DNA from: Verrucomicrobiales bacterium
Lineage (GTDB): Bacteria; Verrucomicrobiota; Verrucomicrobiia; Limisphaerales; Palsa-1400
Direction of reading: 5' to 3'
DNA length: 59,749 bases
Assembly: GCA_003140095.1 (NCBI GenBank)
Contig: PLIU01000109.1
Location: 1-59,749, forward strand
Numbering within the stretch: position 1 is the first letter of the stretch; each line of letters begins with the position of its first letter. Of the stretch, positions 42,581 to 53,247 are shown one piece after another. Below the pieces are notes generated by a model that did not search any database, was not told the DNA's origin, and worked only from the letters and a program-made list of their open reading frames with translations. The position numbers and the translations under genes were made by a program.

Positions 42581-43072
42581 ATGCAAAACTCGAATATGAA
42601 ATGTATGAAACTCAGATCACTTGCAATCACGGTCATGGCCGCAGTCGGCCTCCTGTCCAGCACCATAGTCCGCGCGGACGATTCGGCTTTAATGGAGCCG
42701 GTGAAGTCAGTGCTAAACCAGTACTTGACGATCCAAACCAACCTCGCCAACGATTCCATTGAAGGCTTGACGGACCACGCAATGGCCATCGCCAAGGCGG
42801 TCAAGGGCGATGACATGAAGATGCTCTCACCCGATGTCGCGAAGCAGGCGGAAACGCTCGCCAAAGCGATGGACGTGAAAGAAGCCCGCGAGGCGTTCAA
42901 ACCCCTTAGCGCGTCGCTCGTCAAGTATTTGGCCGACAATAAAGCTGGAAAAGGCACATACCACGAGACATATTGCCCAATGGTCAAGGCAAGCTGGCTG
43001 CAAATGGGCACGGCCATCAAAAATCCCTACATGGGAAAGGCAATGCTCACTTGTGGGGAACTCAAGAATTGA
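42581..43072 (+). CDS. DUF3347 periplasmic copper-associated protein
   Basis: 163 residues from ATG 42581; ATGs at 42596 and 42605 are alternatives. The signal peptide (LAITVMAAVGLLSSTIVRA) is followed by the DUF3347 helical domain and the signature YHETYCPMVKASWLQ, KNPYMGKAMLTCG. DUF3347 also occurs fused to CusB-type adaptors, and the Cys/Met/His set suggests a periplasmic copper carrier handing metal to the RND pump. It is driven by promoter copy 3. Confidence 0.85.
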   Translation: MQNSNMKCMKLRSLAITVMAAVGLLSSTIVRADDSALMEPVKSVLNQYLTIQTNLANDSIEGLTDHAMAIAKAVKGDDMKMLSPDVAKQAETLAKAMDVKEAREAFKPLSASLVKYLADNKAGKGTYHETYCPMVKASWLQMGTAIKNPYMGKAMLTCGELKN

Positions 43073-43117
43073 AACTTTGGGCAGGCACTTCCGCCGTTGG
43101 GAGAAACCGACGGCGGG

Positions 43118-43528
43118 ATGGCGAATGAAGAAGACATGACAAGCTCGATTTCAGGCCGAATTGGCAAAGGCGCGACAGCACTTCTCGCTGTCGTGGTGAG
43201 CTTGGTCACGGTTTGGCAGAGCGTCTTCGCCGCTTCGACCGAGATGGCCACAGTCGTCGCACCAGTGGCGCACAAGTGCTGCGGTTCAAAACATTGCCAT
43301 TGCTGCGGGCAATCCTGTTGTGCGATGCCCTCTGACAATCATGCTCCCGTTGCACCTGCCGCGCCACGAAGTACTTCCCAAAACGAGTGGCAAGCTCTGA
43401 GGCCACCTGTTGTTTCCACCCTCACTTCGATTACGCCCGTGTCGGACGACGTATCTGTTCCGACTTTCCTCTGCGCTTCGATGACAGCACTCCCGATTTT
43501 CCAGCGGGACTGCTGTTATCTCCTCTGA
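43118..43528 (+). CDS. Cysteine/histidine-rich small protein of the copper locus
   Basis: About 136 residues from ATG 43118 (or 130 from ATG 43136 after AAGAAG). One hydrophobic segment (ATALLAVVVSLVTVWQSVFA) looks like a signal peptide or anchor. The motif HKCCGSKHCHCCGQSCCAM holds seven Cys and three His and is clearly metal-binding. The C-terminus ends in DCCYLL. Family unknown; it is probably a periplasmic copper scavenger. Confidence 0.7.
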   Translation: MANEEDMTSSISGRIGKGATALLAVVVSLVTVWQSVFAASTEMATVVAPVAHKCCGSKHCHCCGQSCCAMPSDNHAPVAPAAPRSTSQNEWQALRPPVVSTLTSITPVSDDVSVPTFLCASMTALPIFQRDCCYLL

Positions 43529-43615
43529 GATTTCGCTTCTTCCAGGAGTAGTGTGCCCATAGGGGGCGCTCGTTTCCGTTTTCGACCATTTAATTCCTTT
43601 TGACAGGAGCAGTGT

Positions 43616-44944
43616 ATGAAGATTTTGACGACCATTTGTGTACTTTGCAGCAGTCTTTGGGCGGCGTTGGCGCAGAACGACTCGCTAACCGGCCCGACGA
43701 CGAATGCCGTCGTCATTTCGACCGATTATATCGACAGCCTCGTTGCCGAAGCGCGAACGAATAATCCCTCGCTCAGAGCGGCTGACGCCCGCGTTCGATC
43801 AGCCACTTTCAATGCCGAAGCGGTGCGCACTTGGGATGACCCGATGGCCATGTTCGGCGTCAATGTTTTCAGCCCAAAGGGATTTTCGCCCAGCGCCAAC
43901 GGCGATCTCGTTTATGGAGTTCAGGAAAAGCTGCCCTTATGGGGAATGCCGAAATTGAACCGCCAGGTGGCGGCAGCGGGCGTGTCCTCGCGCCAGGCTC
44001 AAGCGGACGTCTGCTTTCAACAACTGCGCGATGACATTACCAAGGCGCTCGTCTCGGCGGCTTTGACCGAACAAGTCGTCAATATTGAGGAACAAGACCT
44101 CGAATGGCTCCGGGCTACATCGAAAGCGGTGGAGGCGAAGTATCGCAGCGGACAGGGCGATGTTGCCGACACGCTCCAAATCCAAAATGCGGCTGCCGTG
44201 CAAAGCGATCAATTGCGAACCGACCAGCTCGAATTGGCGCATGACTATTTTATGCTGAACCGGTTGCTCAATCGTCACCATGATTCGCCGTGGCCGCCAC
44301 TTCGACTGCCTCCCATCGCGCCGCCCGTGCCCTACAGCGCCAAGCTCGTCGCGCTGGCCTTGACCAATGAACCCAACCTCAAGGTTGTGGAACAGGAAAT
44401 CAAGGCAGCCGAAGCGACAGCGGAACGGACCAAGCGCACACGATTGCCAGATGTCAGCTTAGGTGTGGAAGGCTGGCAATATTCCGGCGATGGCGGATTT
44501 CGCCAGGGAATGTTCACGCTTTCCTTTTCACTTCCTTGGTTCAACAGCGAGAAATACGGCAAGGACTACGCTCGCGACCGGGAAACTGTCAAGTCAGCGC
44601 AAGAGGAGCGCGAAGATCAAATTTTGATGGTGCGCGAGGAAGTGCATCATTTGACCGTTGACCTTGATGCCAAGCGTCGGCAAGCCCTGCTCTATAGCCA
44701 AGAGGTCTCAATCCGCGCCGAAGAGGCGCTGACAGATAAGCTGAATCTTTGGGGGACGGGGAAGGTGACTTTGCGCGATGTGCTGGACGCCCGCCGCGAC
44801 GCGCTGGATGCCCAATTGATGACCGCCCGCGCCACAGCGGGACAGTACCAAAGCGTTGCCGATTTAATGTTTTGGAGCGGTTTGGAAAGTTTTGAATCGC
44901 TTATTCCTCTGTCAAATGAACCCACTCTCCACGCCGATCATTGA
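43616..44944 (+). CDS. TolC-family outer-membrane efflux protein (CusC/CzcC-like)
   Basis: 442 residues with a signal peptide (ILTTICVLCSSLWAALA) and two repeated halves of long helices typical of TolC barrels: the first includes IDSLVAEARTNNPSLRAADAR, the second starts VALALTNEPNLKVVEQE near 245. AGGAGCAG precedes the ATG. It forms the outer-membrane channel of the tripartite pump with the next two genes, 6 bases downstream. Confidence 0.88.
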   Translation: MKILTTICVLCSSLWAALAQNDSLTGPTTNAVVISTDYIDSLVAEARTNNPSLRAADARVRSATFNAEAVRTWDDPMAMFGVNVFSPKGFSPSANGDLVYGVQEKLPLWGMPKLNRQVAAAGVSSRQAQADVCFQQLRDDITKALVSAALTEQVVNIEEQDLEWLRATSKAVEAKYRSGQGDVADTLQIQNAAAVQSDQLRTDQLELAHDYFMLNRLLNRHHDSPWPPLRLPPIAPPVPYSAKLVALALTNEPNLKVVEQEIKAAEATAERTKRTRLPDVSLGVEGWQYSGDGGFRQGMFTLSFSLPWFNSEKYGKDYARDRETVKSAQEEREDQILMVREEVHHLTVDLDAKRRQALLYSQEVSIRAEEALTDKLNLWGTGKVTLRDVLDARRDALDAQLMTARATAGQYQSVADLMFWSGLESFESLIPLSNEPTLHADH

Positions 44945-44950
44945 AATTTT

Positions 44951-46408
44951 ATGCTAAAAATTAAACTGCTAAACTTCTGGATCGCGGCACTGGCAACCAT
45001 CGCCTTGTTGGTTGGAGCGGTGTCCTGCAAAAAGAACGACGCCGCCTCCAAGCCCGACGATGTGGATTATTACACTTGTACCATGCACCCGTCGGTGAAA
45101 TCCCAAGACCCCAAGGCGAAATGCCCCATTTGCTCAATGGACTTGGTTCCGGTGATGAAAAAGGGCGTGAGCACTGCGAGTGCAACCGCTGCCGCCATGC
45201 CAGCAACCATGAGTGGAAATGAAAAGCCCGGCGAAGCCAAGTCCGATGATGTGGATTACTACACCTGCACTATGCACCCTTCGGTCAAATCGCACGATCC
45301 AAAGGCAAAGTGCCCCATTTGTGGAATGGACTTGGTCCCAGTGATGAAAAAGGGCGCGGCGGGCATGACCACCAACACTGGGTCGCTTATGAGCGACGAA
45401 GAAAAGCCGAGCGAGTTCACGGTGCCAGTGGAGCGTCAGCAACAGATTGGCGTCACGTTCGCGACGATTGAAAAGCGGCCGTTCATGCACACTGTCCGCG
45501 CCGTAGGCATGGTTGCCTATGACAAGGAGCGCCATTGGGACTACGTCGCGCGCGTGGAGGGTTACGTCCAAAAGCTTTTTGTGTTTTCTCGCGGCGAGTT
45601 GGTTCAAAAAAACGAGCCGTTGCTGACTATTTACAGTCCCGATTTGCTGACGACCCAAAATGAGTTCACGGATTTGCTTCAAGCGCGGGATGAAGCACGA
45701 ACGAATGGAGGTAAGGCTGTTTTGGAGAGCATGGAACGACTGGTGGAGTCCTCGAAGCAAAGACTGCGCTTATGGAACATCAACGATGGGCAGATTGCTG
45801 AGTTGGAAAAAACCCGAAAGCCGCAAGAAACATTGACCCTCTACTCGCCTTTCAAAGGTGTCTTGCAAGACCTTCTGGTTGACCAGGGACGGCGCGTCAT
45901 GGTTGGCGACCACCTTGTGGACATCGCCGACCTGTCGGTGGTTTGGGTATGGGCACAATTCTACCAGGATGAACTACCGATGCTGAAAAGGGGGCTTCCC
46001 ATTACCATCACAACTTCTTCCTACCCCGGTGAAAAGTTCAATGGGAAAATATCGGTCCTCGATCCGTTTATCAATGATGCCCTGCGGACAGGCCGCGTCC
46101 GGATTGATATCGAGAATCCCGATTTCAAACTCCAGCCCGATATGTATGTGAACATTGATTTGACTATGAATATGGGCGAGGGCGTGGCCGTGCCTGTGCC
46201 CGCGGTTTTGCCGACTGGCTTGCACAACATCATTTTCGTGGACAAAGGCGAAGGCAAATTGGAGCCGCGCTATGTCGAACTTGGCCGTCAATACGGCGAC
46301 TTCTACGATGTCAAAAGTGGCGTGAAAGAAGGAGAGCGTGTTGTGACGAGCGCGAACTTTCTCATTGACGCCGAAGCCAAGGTTCAGGGCGCTTTGAAAT
46401 CCTGGTAA
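44951..46408 (+). CDS. RND periplasmic adaptor (CusB-like) with two heavy-metal-binding domains
   Basis: 485 residues. It has a lipoprotein-like start (IALLVGAVSCKK, Cys27), then two copies of a short metal-binding domain: YYTCTMHPSVKS...CPICSMDLVPVMKKG near 37-67 and YYTCTMHPSVKS...CPICGMDLVPVMKKG near 100-130. The adaptor core follows (VPVERQQQIGVTFATIE, lipoyl/barrel parts, VPVPAVLPTG). It bridges inner- and outer-membrane pump parts and can accept metal directly. Two N-terminal domains are more than the single one usually seen. The next gene begins 11 bases downstream. Confidence 0.9.
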   Translation: MLKIKLLNFWIAALATIALLVGAVSCKKNDAASKPDDVDYYTCTMHPSVKSQDPKAKCPICSMDLVPVMKKGVSTASATAAAMPATMSGNEKPGEAKSDDVDYYTCTMHPSVKSHDPKAKCPICGMDLVPVMKKGAAGMTTNTGSLMSDEEKPSEFTVPVERQQQIGVTFATIEKRPFMHTVRAVGMVAYDKERHWDYVARVEGYVQKLFVFSRGELVQKNEPLLTIYSPDLLTTQNEFTDLLQARDEARTNGGKAVLESMERLVESSKQRLRLWNINDGQIAELEKTRKPQETLTLYSPFKGVLQDLLVDQGRRVMVGDHLVDIADLSVVWVWAQFYQDELPMLKRGLPITITTSSYPGEKFNGKISVLDPFINDALRTGRVRIDIENPDFKLQPDMYVNIDLTMNMGEGVAVPVPAVLPTGLHNIIFVDKGEGKLEPRYVELGRQYGDFYDVKSGVKEGERVVTSANFLIDAEAKVQGALKSW

Positions 46409-46419
46409 GGAACACGAAC

Positions 46420-49400
46420 ATGGACGCGTCTCCCACACCGGCCAGCGAACCGCGAAAGCCATTCTTGCTCGAACGAATCATCGAGGCGAGTGCGCGCAAT
46501 CCTTTCCTGGTCATTATCCTCACCATCTTTGGAGTTGCAGGCGGCTTTTGGGCGCTTCATCGCACACCACTAGATGCTGTGCCCGATCTGAGCGACGTGC
46601 AGGTCATCGTCTATACGGATTGGGAAGGCCGCTCGCCCGACTTGGTGGAAGACCAAATCACCTATCCGATTTCCACCAAGTTCATCGCGGCCCCAAAGGT
46701 CAAGTTCGTGCGGGGCGAATCCATGTTTGGCAAGTCATTCGTTTACGTCATCTTCGAGGACGGCACAGACATCTATTGGGCGCGTTCGCGGGTTATCGAG
46801 TATTTGAATTCAGTGCGCGGATCATTGCCGGAAGGCGTCAACCCTGTCATCGGGCCGGATGCCACGGGTGTGGGGTGGGTTTTTGAATATGCGCTGGTGG
46901 ACAAAACCGGCAAACACAACCTTGCCGAACTGCGCTCGTTTCAAGATTGGCACCTGCGTTACACGCTCGAATCGGTCAAGGGGGTTTCTGAAGTCGCGGC
47001 GGTCGGAGGCTTTGTCAAAGAATACCAAGTGGACCTTGACCCAAACAAATTGCTGGCCTACGGCATTCCCGTCAGTGAGGTCGTGAATAAAATTCGCATG
47101 TCCAACGGCGACGTGGGCGGAAAAATCTTTGAAGTCGGCTCCACGGAATACTATGTGCGTGGGCGCGGTTATATCAAGAGCATCGCCGACATTGAGAATG
47201 TCCCGCTAAAGTCACAGAATGGAACCCCGGTCTTTGTTAAAAACGTCGGCACTGTGCATCTCGGCCCGGACCTTCGCCGAGGAGTGGCCGAGTTGAACGG
47301 CACGGGTGAGGTGGTCGGCGGGATTGTCGTGATGCGCTATGGCGAAAATGCGCTGAATGTTATTGACGGCATCAAGAAAAAACTGGAAGAAATCAAACCC
47401 TCCTTGCCGGATGGCGTCGAAGTCGTCACCAGCTATGACCGAAGCCAGCTTATCCATCGCTCCATTGCCACGCTGCGTGAAAAGTTGATCGAAGAAAGCA
47501 TTGTCGTAGCTCTCGTCTGCCTGGTGTTTCTCTGGCACATCCGTTCCGCGCTGGTCGCCATCATCACCCTGCCCATTGCCATCCTTCTCTCGTTTCTCCC
47601 GATGCACCAGTTGCACCTTACGTCCAACATCATGTCGCTGGGCGGCATCGCCATCGCCATTGGAGCGATGGTGGATTCGGCCATCATCATGATCGAGAAC
47701 GCGCACAAGTTCCTCGAACATTTCCGTGATGATAAAGGCCGCGATCCGACAAACGTCGAACGCATTGAAGTCATCATCGCCGCCGCCAAAAGCGTTGGCC
47801 GGCCTCTGTTCTTCGCGCTGCTCGTCATCACGGTCAGTTTCATTCCGGTGTTCTCGCTGGAAGCCCAGGAAGGCCGGTTGTTCAAGCCGCTGGCATTTAC
47901 CAAAACATTTTCAATGTTCTTCGCCGCGCTGTTGGGCGCGACGCTTGTGCCTGTGCTAATGACGTTCTTCGTGCGCGGTAAGATCACCCCGGAACAGAAA
48001 AACCCGGTCAATCGCTTTTTGATTTGGGCTTATCAGCCATTTGTGCATTTCGTGCTCCGCTTCCGCTGGCTCACGCTCATCATCGCGCTGCTTATCATGG
48101 CGGTCACAGTTTATCCGTACAAGAGACTAGGCAAAGAATTCATGCCGCCGCTCAATGAAGGCGATCTGCTTTTCATGCCCACCTCCGTTCCCGGTATCTC
48201 AATTGAAGAAGCGACAAAAATCCTGCAAATCCAAGACCGGATACTTCGGCAATTTCCGGAAGTCGAATCGGTCTTTGGCAAGGCGGGTGAGGCCGAAACT
48301 TCCACTGATCCCGCGCCGCTTTCGATGTTTGAAACCGTGGTAAAACTTAAACCCCCGGAACAATGGCGCGTTGGTATGACATGGGAAAAATTACTCGCCG
48401 AGATGAATCAAAAGATTAAAACCCCAGGCATGGCGAACATCTTCTGGATGCCCATCCAGACGCGGACCGAAATGCTCACCACGGGCTTTCGTTCGGTTCT
48501 CGGCATAAAGGTCTTTGGCCCGGACCTCGGCAAGATTCAGGACATCGGAGTGGAGATTGAGAAGGCATTAAGCGATTTTCCGAAGACGCGCAGCGCCTTC
48601 GCCGAACGGACGACAGGCGGCTATTTTCTCGACTTCACGCCGAATCGCGAAGTCGCGGCCCGGTATGGCCTGACGGTTGGCGACGTAAATGACATCATCG
48701 AAACCGCCATCGGCGGCAAGACCATCGCCACGACGGTCGAAGGCCGCGAGCGTTATCCCATCAGCGTTCGTTACGCGCGTGATTTCCGTGACAATCTTGA
48801 CACCCTTAAACGCGTGCTGGTGCCGGTTCCAGCGGGGAACACTGAAGGGGGCACTGCACAAATCCCAATCTCCATGCTGGCGGACATCAGCTACAACACT
48901 GGGCCGCCGTCGATCCGAACCGAAAACGGCCAGCTTGTTGGCTTCGTCTTTGTGGACATCACCAGCGACGACATTCAGGGCTATGTTGATGCGGCCTCCA
49001 AGCGTCTCAGCGAAACAATAAAGTTTCCGCCAGGATACTACATTCAATGGGCCGGTCAGTTTGAATATCTCAAAAGCGCCGAGCAACGGTTGAAGGTCGT
49101 TGTGCCGTTTACGCTGCTGATCATCTTCGTTCTCATCTACCTGAACACCAAGTCCGCCGTGAAGACGATGATTGTGCTGTTGGCCGTGCCTTTCTCGCTC
49201 GTGGGTGCGTTCTGGTTTCTCTATCTGCTCGGCTACAACATGAGCATCGCCGTTTGGGTCGGACTCATCGCCCTCGCCGGACTCGACGCCGAGACAGGAG
49301 TGGTGATGTTGCTCTACCTTGACCAAGCCTGGGACAAGTTTCGCGCCGCCGGTCGCATGAACTCAATGGGCGATCTGCGTGGGGCTGTCATTGAGGGAGC

Positions 49401-50154
49401 GGTGCATCGTGTGCGCCCGAAAGTGATGACCATTTGCGCCATCTTGTTCGGTTTGCTCCCGATCATGTGGTCGCCCACGACGCAAAGCGGTGCGGATGTA
49501 ATGAAGCGCATTGCCGCGCCGATGATTGGGGGCGTCGTCACTTCGGGCATCTTGGAATTACTGCTGTATCCTGTGATCTATGTTTTTTGGCGAAGACGGC
49601 ATTTGCCCAAAGCAACCCGCAATTCATCTGCCATCACGGAATTTGTGCCGAGCAATCCGGTTGAGAGTTCAAGGGCACCATCCACTTCGGAACCGGCCAA
49701 AGCGCAACGCGGTTGGAGAGCGTTTTTCATCGCACTGATTCTTCTCGCGCTTGTTGCGGGCGGATATTTCGCCTGGCAAAACTTTGGGCATCGTGGCAGT
49801 TCCGGCGCGGCTGTTTCAGGGCAAGCGATCGCCACACAGAAAGTCAAAGACCTCACGGTTACATTCGTTGATTCCACGGGCCAAATTCAGAACGCGGTGA
49901 ACGACATCCTCATTGAGTTCCGCGACACGGCCAGCGGCGAACTCGTTGACGTTGGCACGGTCAAGTTTGACCTCGACATGAATATGCCGGGCATGGTGAT
50001 GCACTCCAGCGCAACCATTGAACCGACTGGCACACCTGGCCGATACCGGGCGAAGGTCAAGCCCGATATGGCTGGCGATTGGAAAGTCACGCTCCATTAT
50101 GACGGACCGCGCGGCAACGGCAACGTGAGTTTTCCCGTGAACGTGAAATCGTGA
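46420..50154 (+). CDS. Heavy-metal RND transporter (CusA-like) fused to a YtkA-like domain
   Basis: 1244 residues; usual CusA/CzcA length is about 1040. The RND core covers about 20-1065, with VPDLSDVQVIVYTDWEGRSP near 52 and the TM4 region IAIGAMVDSAIIMIENAHK near 411. About 180 residues are added: an extra membrane helix (FFIALILLALVAGGYFAW, near 1100) and a beta-sandwich with FDLDMNMPGMVMHSS near 1187, like YtkA/FixH domains. The methionine/histidine motif is a plausible copper site. It pumps Cu(I) or similar ions out of the periplasm using proton flow. The stop overlaps the sigma factor gene by 4 bases (GTGA). Confidence 0.9.
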   Translation: MDASPTPASEPRKPFLLERIIEASARNPFLVIILTIFGVAGGFWALHRTPLDAVPDLSDVQVIVYTDWEGRSPDLVEDQITYPISTKFIAAPKVKFVRGESMFGKSFVYVIFEDGTDIYWARSRVIEYLNSVRGSLPEGVNPVIGPDATGVGWVFEYALVDKTGKHNLAELRSFQDWHLRYTLESVKGVSEVAAVGGFVKEYQVDLDPNKLLAYGIPVSEVVNKIRMSNGDVGGKIFEVGSTEYYVRGRGYIKSIADIENVPLKSQNGTPVFVKNVGTVHLGPDLRRGVAELNGTGEVVGGIVVMRYGENALNVIDGIKKKLEEIKPSLPDGVEVVTSYDRSQLIHRSIATLREKLIEESIVVALVCLVFLWHIRSALVAIITLPIAILLSFLPMHQLHLTSNIMSLGGIAIAIGAMVDSAIIMIENAHKFLEHFRDDKGRDPTNVERIEVIIAAAKSVGRPLFFALLVITVSFIPVFSLEAQEGRLFKPLAFTKTFSMFFAALLGATLVPVLMTFFVRGKITPEQKNPVNRFLIWAYQPFVHFVLRFRWLTLIIALLIMAVTVYPYKRLGKEFMPPLNEGDLLFMPTSVPGISIEEATKILQIQDRILRQFPEVESVFGKAGEAETSTDPAPLSMFETVVKLKPPEQWRVGMTWEKLLAEMNQKIKTPGMANIFWMPIQTRTEMLTTGFRSVLGIKVFGPDLGKIQDIGVEIEKALSDFPKTRSAFAERTTGGYFLDFTPNREVAARYGLTVGDVNDIIETAIGGKTIATTVEGRERYPISVRYARDFRDNLDTLKRVLVPVPAGNTEGGTAQIPISMLADISYNTGPPSIRTENGQLVGFVFVDITSDDIQGYVDAASKRLSETIKFPPGYYIQWAGQFEYLKSAEQRLKVVVPFTLLIIFVLIYLNTKSAVKTMIVLLAVPFSLVGAFWFLYLLGYNMSIAVWVGLIALAGLDAETGVVMLLYLDQAWDKFRAAGRMNSMGDLRGAVIEGAVHRVRPKVMTICAILFGLLPIMWSPTTQSGADVMKRIAAPMIGGVVTSGILELLLYPVIYVFWRRRHLPKATRNSSAITEFVPSNPVESSRAPSTSEPAKAQRGWRAFFIALILLALVAGGYFAWQNFGHRGSSGAAVSGQAIATQKVKDLTVTFVDSTGQIQNAVNDILIEFRDTASGELVDVGTVKFDLDMNMPGMVMHSSATIEPTGTPGRYRAKVKPDMAGDWKVTLHYDGPRGNGNVSFPVNVKS

Positions 50155-50753
50155 GCGATGCCACCACACAACCGGACGAATGCGACCGGACGGATATGGC
50201 CCGGCTCGCTTCTGGTTACGACGCGGCTCTCAACGACCTCATGGCGCGTCACACTCCAAAGCTGTTCAATTACCTCGTCCGCAGCTTGCAAAATGAGGAG
50301 GACGCCGCCGATCTCGCGCAAGATACGTTCGTCCGCGTTTTTCAGAACCGGACGAAATTCGACAAGCGCATGAAATTTTCGACGTGGCTTTACGCCATTG
50401 CAACGAACTTGGTCAGGGATCGCTATCGCCATCGTACACGCCATCCGCAAGTTTCGTTGGACGCCGAAAACGAAGCGTCAGGCGAAGATTTCCGCGAAAG
50501 CGTGCCAGAACAAAAACCAACACCGAGCGAATCTTTGCAGAACGCAGAGCGGGCGGAATCGGTCCGCAAAGCCGTGGGGCAACTGCCCGAAGAACTTCGA
50601 ACGCCGCTCATCCTTTCCGAATATGAGGAGCTTTCGCACGCGGAAATCGGCGAAATCCTTGACTGCACTTCCAAAGCAGTTGAGGTTCGGCTTTACCGCG
50701 CTCGAAATCAATTGAGAAACACCCTCGGCTGGCTTATGGAGCGTGCTTCTTAA
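50151..50753 (+). CDS. ECF sigma factor
   Basis: 200 residues from a GTG that overlaps the transporter stop. Region 2 contains [18 protein letters not shown] and [19 protein letters not shown]. Region 4 contains [20 protein letters not shown], then [20 protein letters not shown]. It probably recognises the TGAGGG-15-CGTATTAA promoters at 40534, 41174 and 42522. The proposed anti-sigma and sensor genes (41708, 42054) lie about 8 kb upstream instead of adjacent. Its position in the pump operon would give positive feedback if readthrough from the copper promoters reaches it. Confidence 0.92.
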   Translation: MSDATTQPDECDRTDMARLASGYDAALNDLMARHTPKLFNYLVRSLQNEEDAADLAQDTFVRVFQNRTKFDKRMKFSTWLYAIATNLVRDRYRHRTRHPQVSLDAENEASGEDFRESVPEQKPTPSESLQNAERAESVRKAVGQLPEELRTPLILSEYEELSHAEIGEILDCTSKAVEVRLYRARNQLRNTLGWLMERAS

Positions 50754-50767
50754 GCGAGGGTATTTCG

Positions 50768-53005
50768 ATGGACAAGGCCAAACACTTTTGTCCGATGTGT
50801 CCCGGCGTGGAATCCAACGAACCCGGCGATTGCCCGCAGTGCGGGATGGCCTTGGAGCGAAATGCCGGATCGGTCGCGCCGACCGCAAGCAAAACGATTT
50901 ACACCTGCCCGATGCACCCGGAAGTTCAACTGGACAATCCTGGAAATTGCCCAAAGTGCGGCATGGCGTTGGAACTGAAAACCGTGTCAGCGGTCGAGGA
51001 AGAAAATCCCGAACTCCTCGATATGACGCACCGATTCTGGATTGGTGGGGTGCTCGCACTGCCAGTCTTCCTGCTCGCAATGGCGCACCTGATTCCCTCC
51101 CTGCGCCATGAGAACTGGGTGATGGGGGACACGTCGCGCTGGATTCAATTTGTCCTCTCAACGCCCGTGGTCTTGTGGGCGGGCTGGCCTTTCTTCAAGC
51201 GCGGCTGGCGTTCACTCGTCACCGGGCAACTAAATATGTTCACGCTCATCGCCATTGGCGTTGGCACGGCCTATCTGTTCAGCGCTGCTGTGATGCTCAT
51301 ACCGGGCGCATTCCCGGTTTCGCTCACACCTGACGGCAAGGTTGGAATTTATTTCGAGGCGGCAGCGGTGATTGTCGTGCTTGTACTGCTTGGCCAAGTG
51401 CTCGAACTGCGGGCGCGGAGCAAAACTGGAAGCGCCATCCGTGCGTTGCTGAATCTCGCACCCAAAACCGCGCGCGTGGTCCAAGACGGCGAAGAACGCG
51501 ACGTGCCGCTTGAATCCATTCAAGCCGCAGCACATTTACGTGTTCGGCCCGGTGAAAAAGTTCCGGTGGACGGCGTCGTGCTTGACGGCAAGACCTCGGT
51601 TGACGAATCAATGATTACCGGCGAACCGATTCCAGTGGAAAAGGGCGTTGGGGACAAAGTGACTGGCGGCACGCTCAACACCACCGGCAGCTTTGTGATG
51701 AAAGCTGAACACGTTGGCAGCGACACCGTGTTGGCGCGCATCGTCCAGATGGTTGCTGACGCGCAACGAAGCCGCGCACCGATTCAGGCGTTGGCCGATA
51801 AAGTTTCCGGCTACTTCGTCCCTGCGGTCCTGGCCGTTGCAGTATTGACCTTCATTGGATGGGCCTGGCTAGGTCCAGAACCGCGCTTCGCCTACGCCAT
51901 CGTCAATGCCGTCGCCGTGCTCATCATCGCTTGCCCGTGCGCTCTCGGACTCGCTACCCCGATGTCCGTCATGGTAGGCATTGGGCGCGGCGCTCAGGAA
52001 GGCGTGCTCATCCGCAATGCCGAAGCCATTGAAATCATGGAAAAAGTCACCACAGTCGTCGTGGACAAAACCGGCACGCTCACCGAAGGCAAACCACGAC
52101 TCGGTCAAGTCCTTCCGATCCAAGGTGTGACTGAAGATGATTTGTTGCTCGCTGCCGCGTCGGTGGAACAGAACAGCGAGCATCCGCTCGCCGCCGCGAT
52201 TGTTCACGCCGCAAAAGAACGCGGTGTTAAGCTGCAAAACGTGGTGGACTTCGCTTCCATCACTGGCGGGGGAGTCGTTGGCAAAGTAGGCGACCGCGAA
52301 ATTGCTGTCGGCAAACTGAAATTCCTCCAAGAGCGCGGCGTCGCGGACTTGGGGATTGTTGAACCCAAGGCAACCGCGTTGCAGGCGGAAGGGCAGACGG
52401 CAATGTTCGTCGCCATCAACGGAAAAGCGGCCGGAATTCTCACGGTATCCGACCCAATCAAGGCATCCACGTCCGAAGCCATCGCGCAACTTCACAGGCT
52501 TGGCCTGAAAATCATCATGCTCACTGGCGACAATGAACGCACCGCGAATGCTGTGGCCAAAACACTAGGACTTGATCAAGTGGAAGCTGGTGTTGAACCG
52601 CAACGCAAACACGAACGCATCCAACAACTCCGTCAACAAGGCCAAATCGTGGCGATGGCTGGTGATGGCATCAACGACGCGCCTGCGCTTGCCGTCGCAC
52701 ACGTCGGCATTGCAATGGGGACGGGCACGGACGTGGCGATGGAAAGCGCTGGCATTACCCTCGTCAAAGGCGACCTGCGCGGCATCGTCAAGGCCATCAC
52801 CTTGAGCCGTTCGATGATGCGAAATATCCGACAGAATCTCTTCTTTGCTTTCGTCTATAACGCGCTTGGCATCCCAATCGCGGCTGGAGTGCTTTATCCG
52901 TTCTTTGGCCTCCTTCTCAGCCCCATCATCGCTGGCGCGGCCATGAGCCTGAGTTCGGTTTCGGTAATCACCAACGCGTTGCGCTTGCGCCACGCAAGTC
53001 TATGA
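50768..53005 (+). CDS. copA: Copper-translocating P1B-type ATPase
   Basis: 745 residues. The N-terminus has two short heavy-metal-binding units, [20 protein letters not shown] (4-23) and [11 protein letters not shown]...[10 protein letters not shown] (43-69), instead of HMA domains. The catalytic core has TGEP near 280 in the actuator, the metal-site motif CPCALG near 388, [11 protein letters not shown] near 432 with the phosphorylated Asp, HP (SEHPLAAAI) near 475 and [10 protein letters not shown] near 634. Eight membrane helices are expected. It exports Cu(I) from the cytoplasm. It follows the sigma gene by 14 bases. Confidence 0.92.
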   Translation: MDKAKHFCPMCPGVESNEPGDCPQCGMALERNAGSVAPTASKTIYTCPMHPEVQLDNPGNCPKCGMALELKTVSAVEEENPELLDMTHRFWIGGVLALPVFLLAMAHLIPSLRHENWVMGDTSRWIQFVLSTPVVLWAGWPFFKRGWRSLVTGQLNMFTLIAIGVGTAYLFSAAVMLIPGAFPVSLTPDGKVGIYFEAAAVIVVLVLLGQVLELRARSKTGSAIRALLNLAPKTARVVQDGEERDVPLESIQAAAHLRVRPGEKVPVDGVVLDGKTSVDESMITGEPIPVEKGVGDKVTGGTLNTTGSFVMKAEHVGSDTVLARIVQMVADAQRSRAPIQALADKVSGYFVPAVLAVAVLTFIGWAWLGPEPRFAYAIVNAVAVLIIACPCALGLATPMSVMVGIGRGAQEGVLIRNAEAIEIMEKVTTVVVDKTGTLTEGKPRLGQVLPIQGVTEDDLLLAAASVEQNSEHPLAAAIVHAAKERGVKLQNVVDFASITGGGVVGKVGDREIAVGKLKFLQERGVADLGIVEPKATALQAEGQTAMFVAINGKAAGILTVSDPIKASTSEAIAQLHRLGLKIIMLTGDNERTANAVAKTLGLDQVEAGVEPQRKHERIQQLRQQGQIVAMAGDGINDAPALAVAHVGIAMGTGTDVAMESAGITLVKGDLRGIVKAITLSRSMMRNIRQNLFFAFVYNALGIPIAAGVLYPFFGLLLSPIIAGAAMSLSSVSVITNALRLRHASL

Positions 53006-53247
53006 ATTGCAATTCAAATGTCCGTAGAATTGGGTCTCTTGTGGCGAACATTGTAAGATACAGAGATGAGTGTTATCGGTACAGCGTCTGTTCCGTTGGC
53101 GGAGCGACAAGCGGTGGTGGCATAGGCCGTTGCTGTGGCGCGTCTTAATGGGGACACGCAACGGCTTCTATGCTCGCCAACTGGCCGCTTCTCTCATGAG
53201 ACGAGGGCCATAAACAATGCAGGCGTTCACTGGGTGATCGCCGGATG
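53006..53247. other. Non-coding spacer between copA and the integrase
   Basis: Only a perfect 14-base palindrome, TGAATTGCAATTCA (53003-53016), across the copA stop stands out. No gene, terminator with a T-run or tRNA is seen. Confidence 0.4.
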
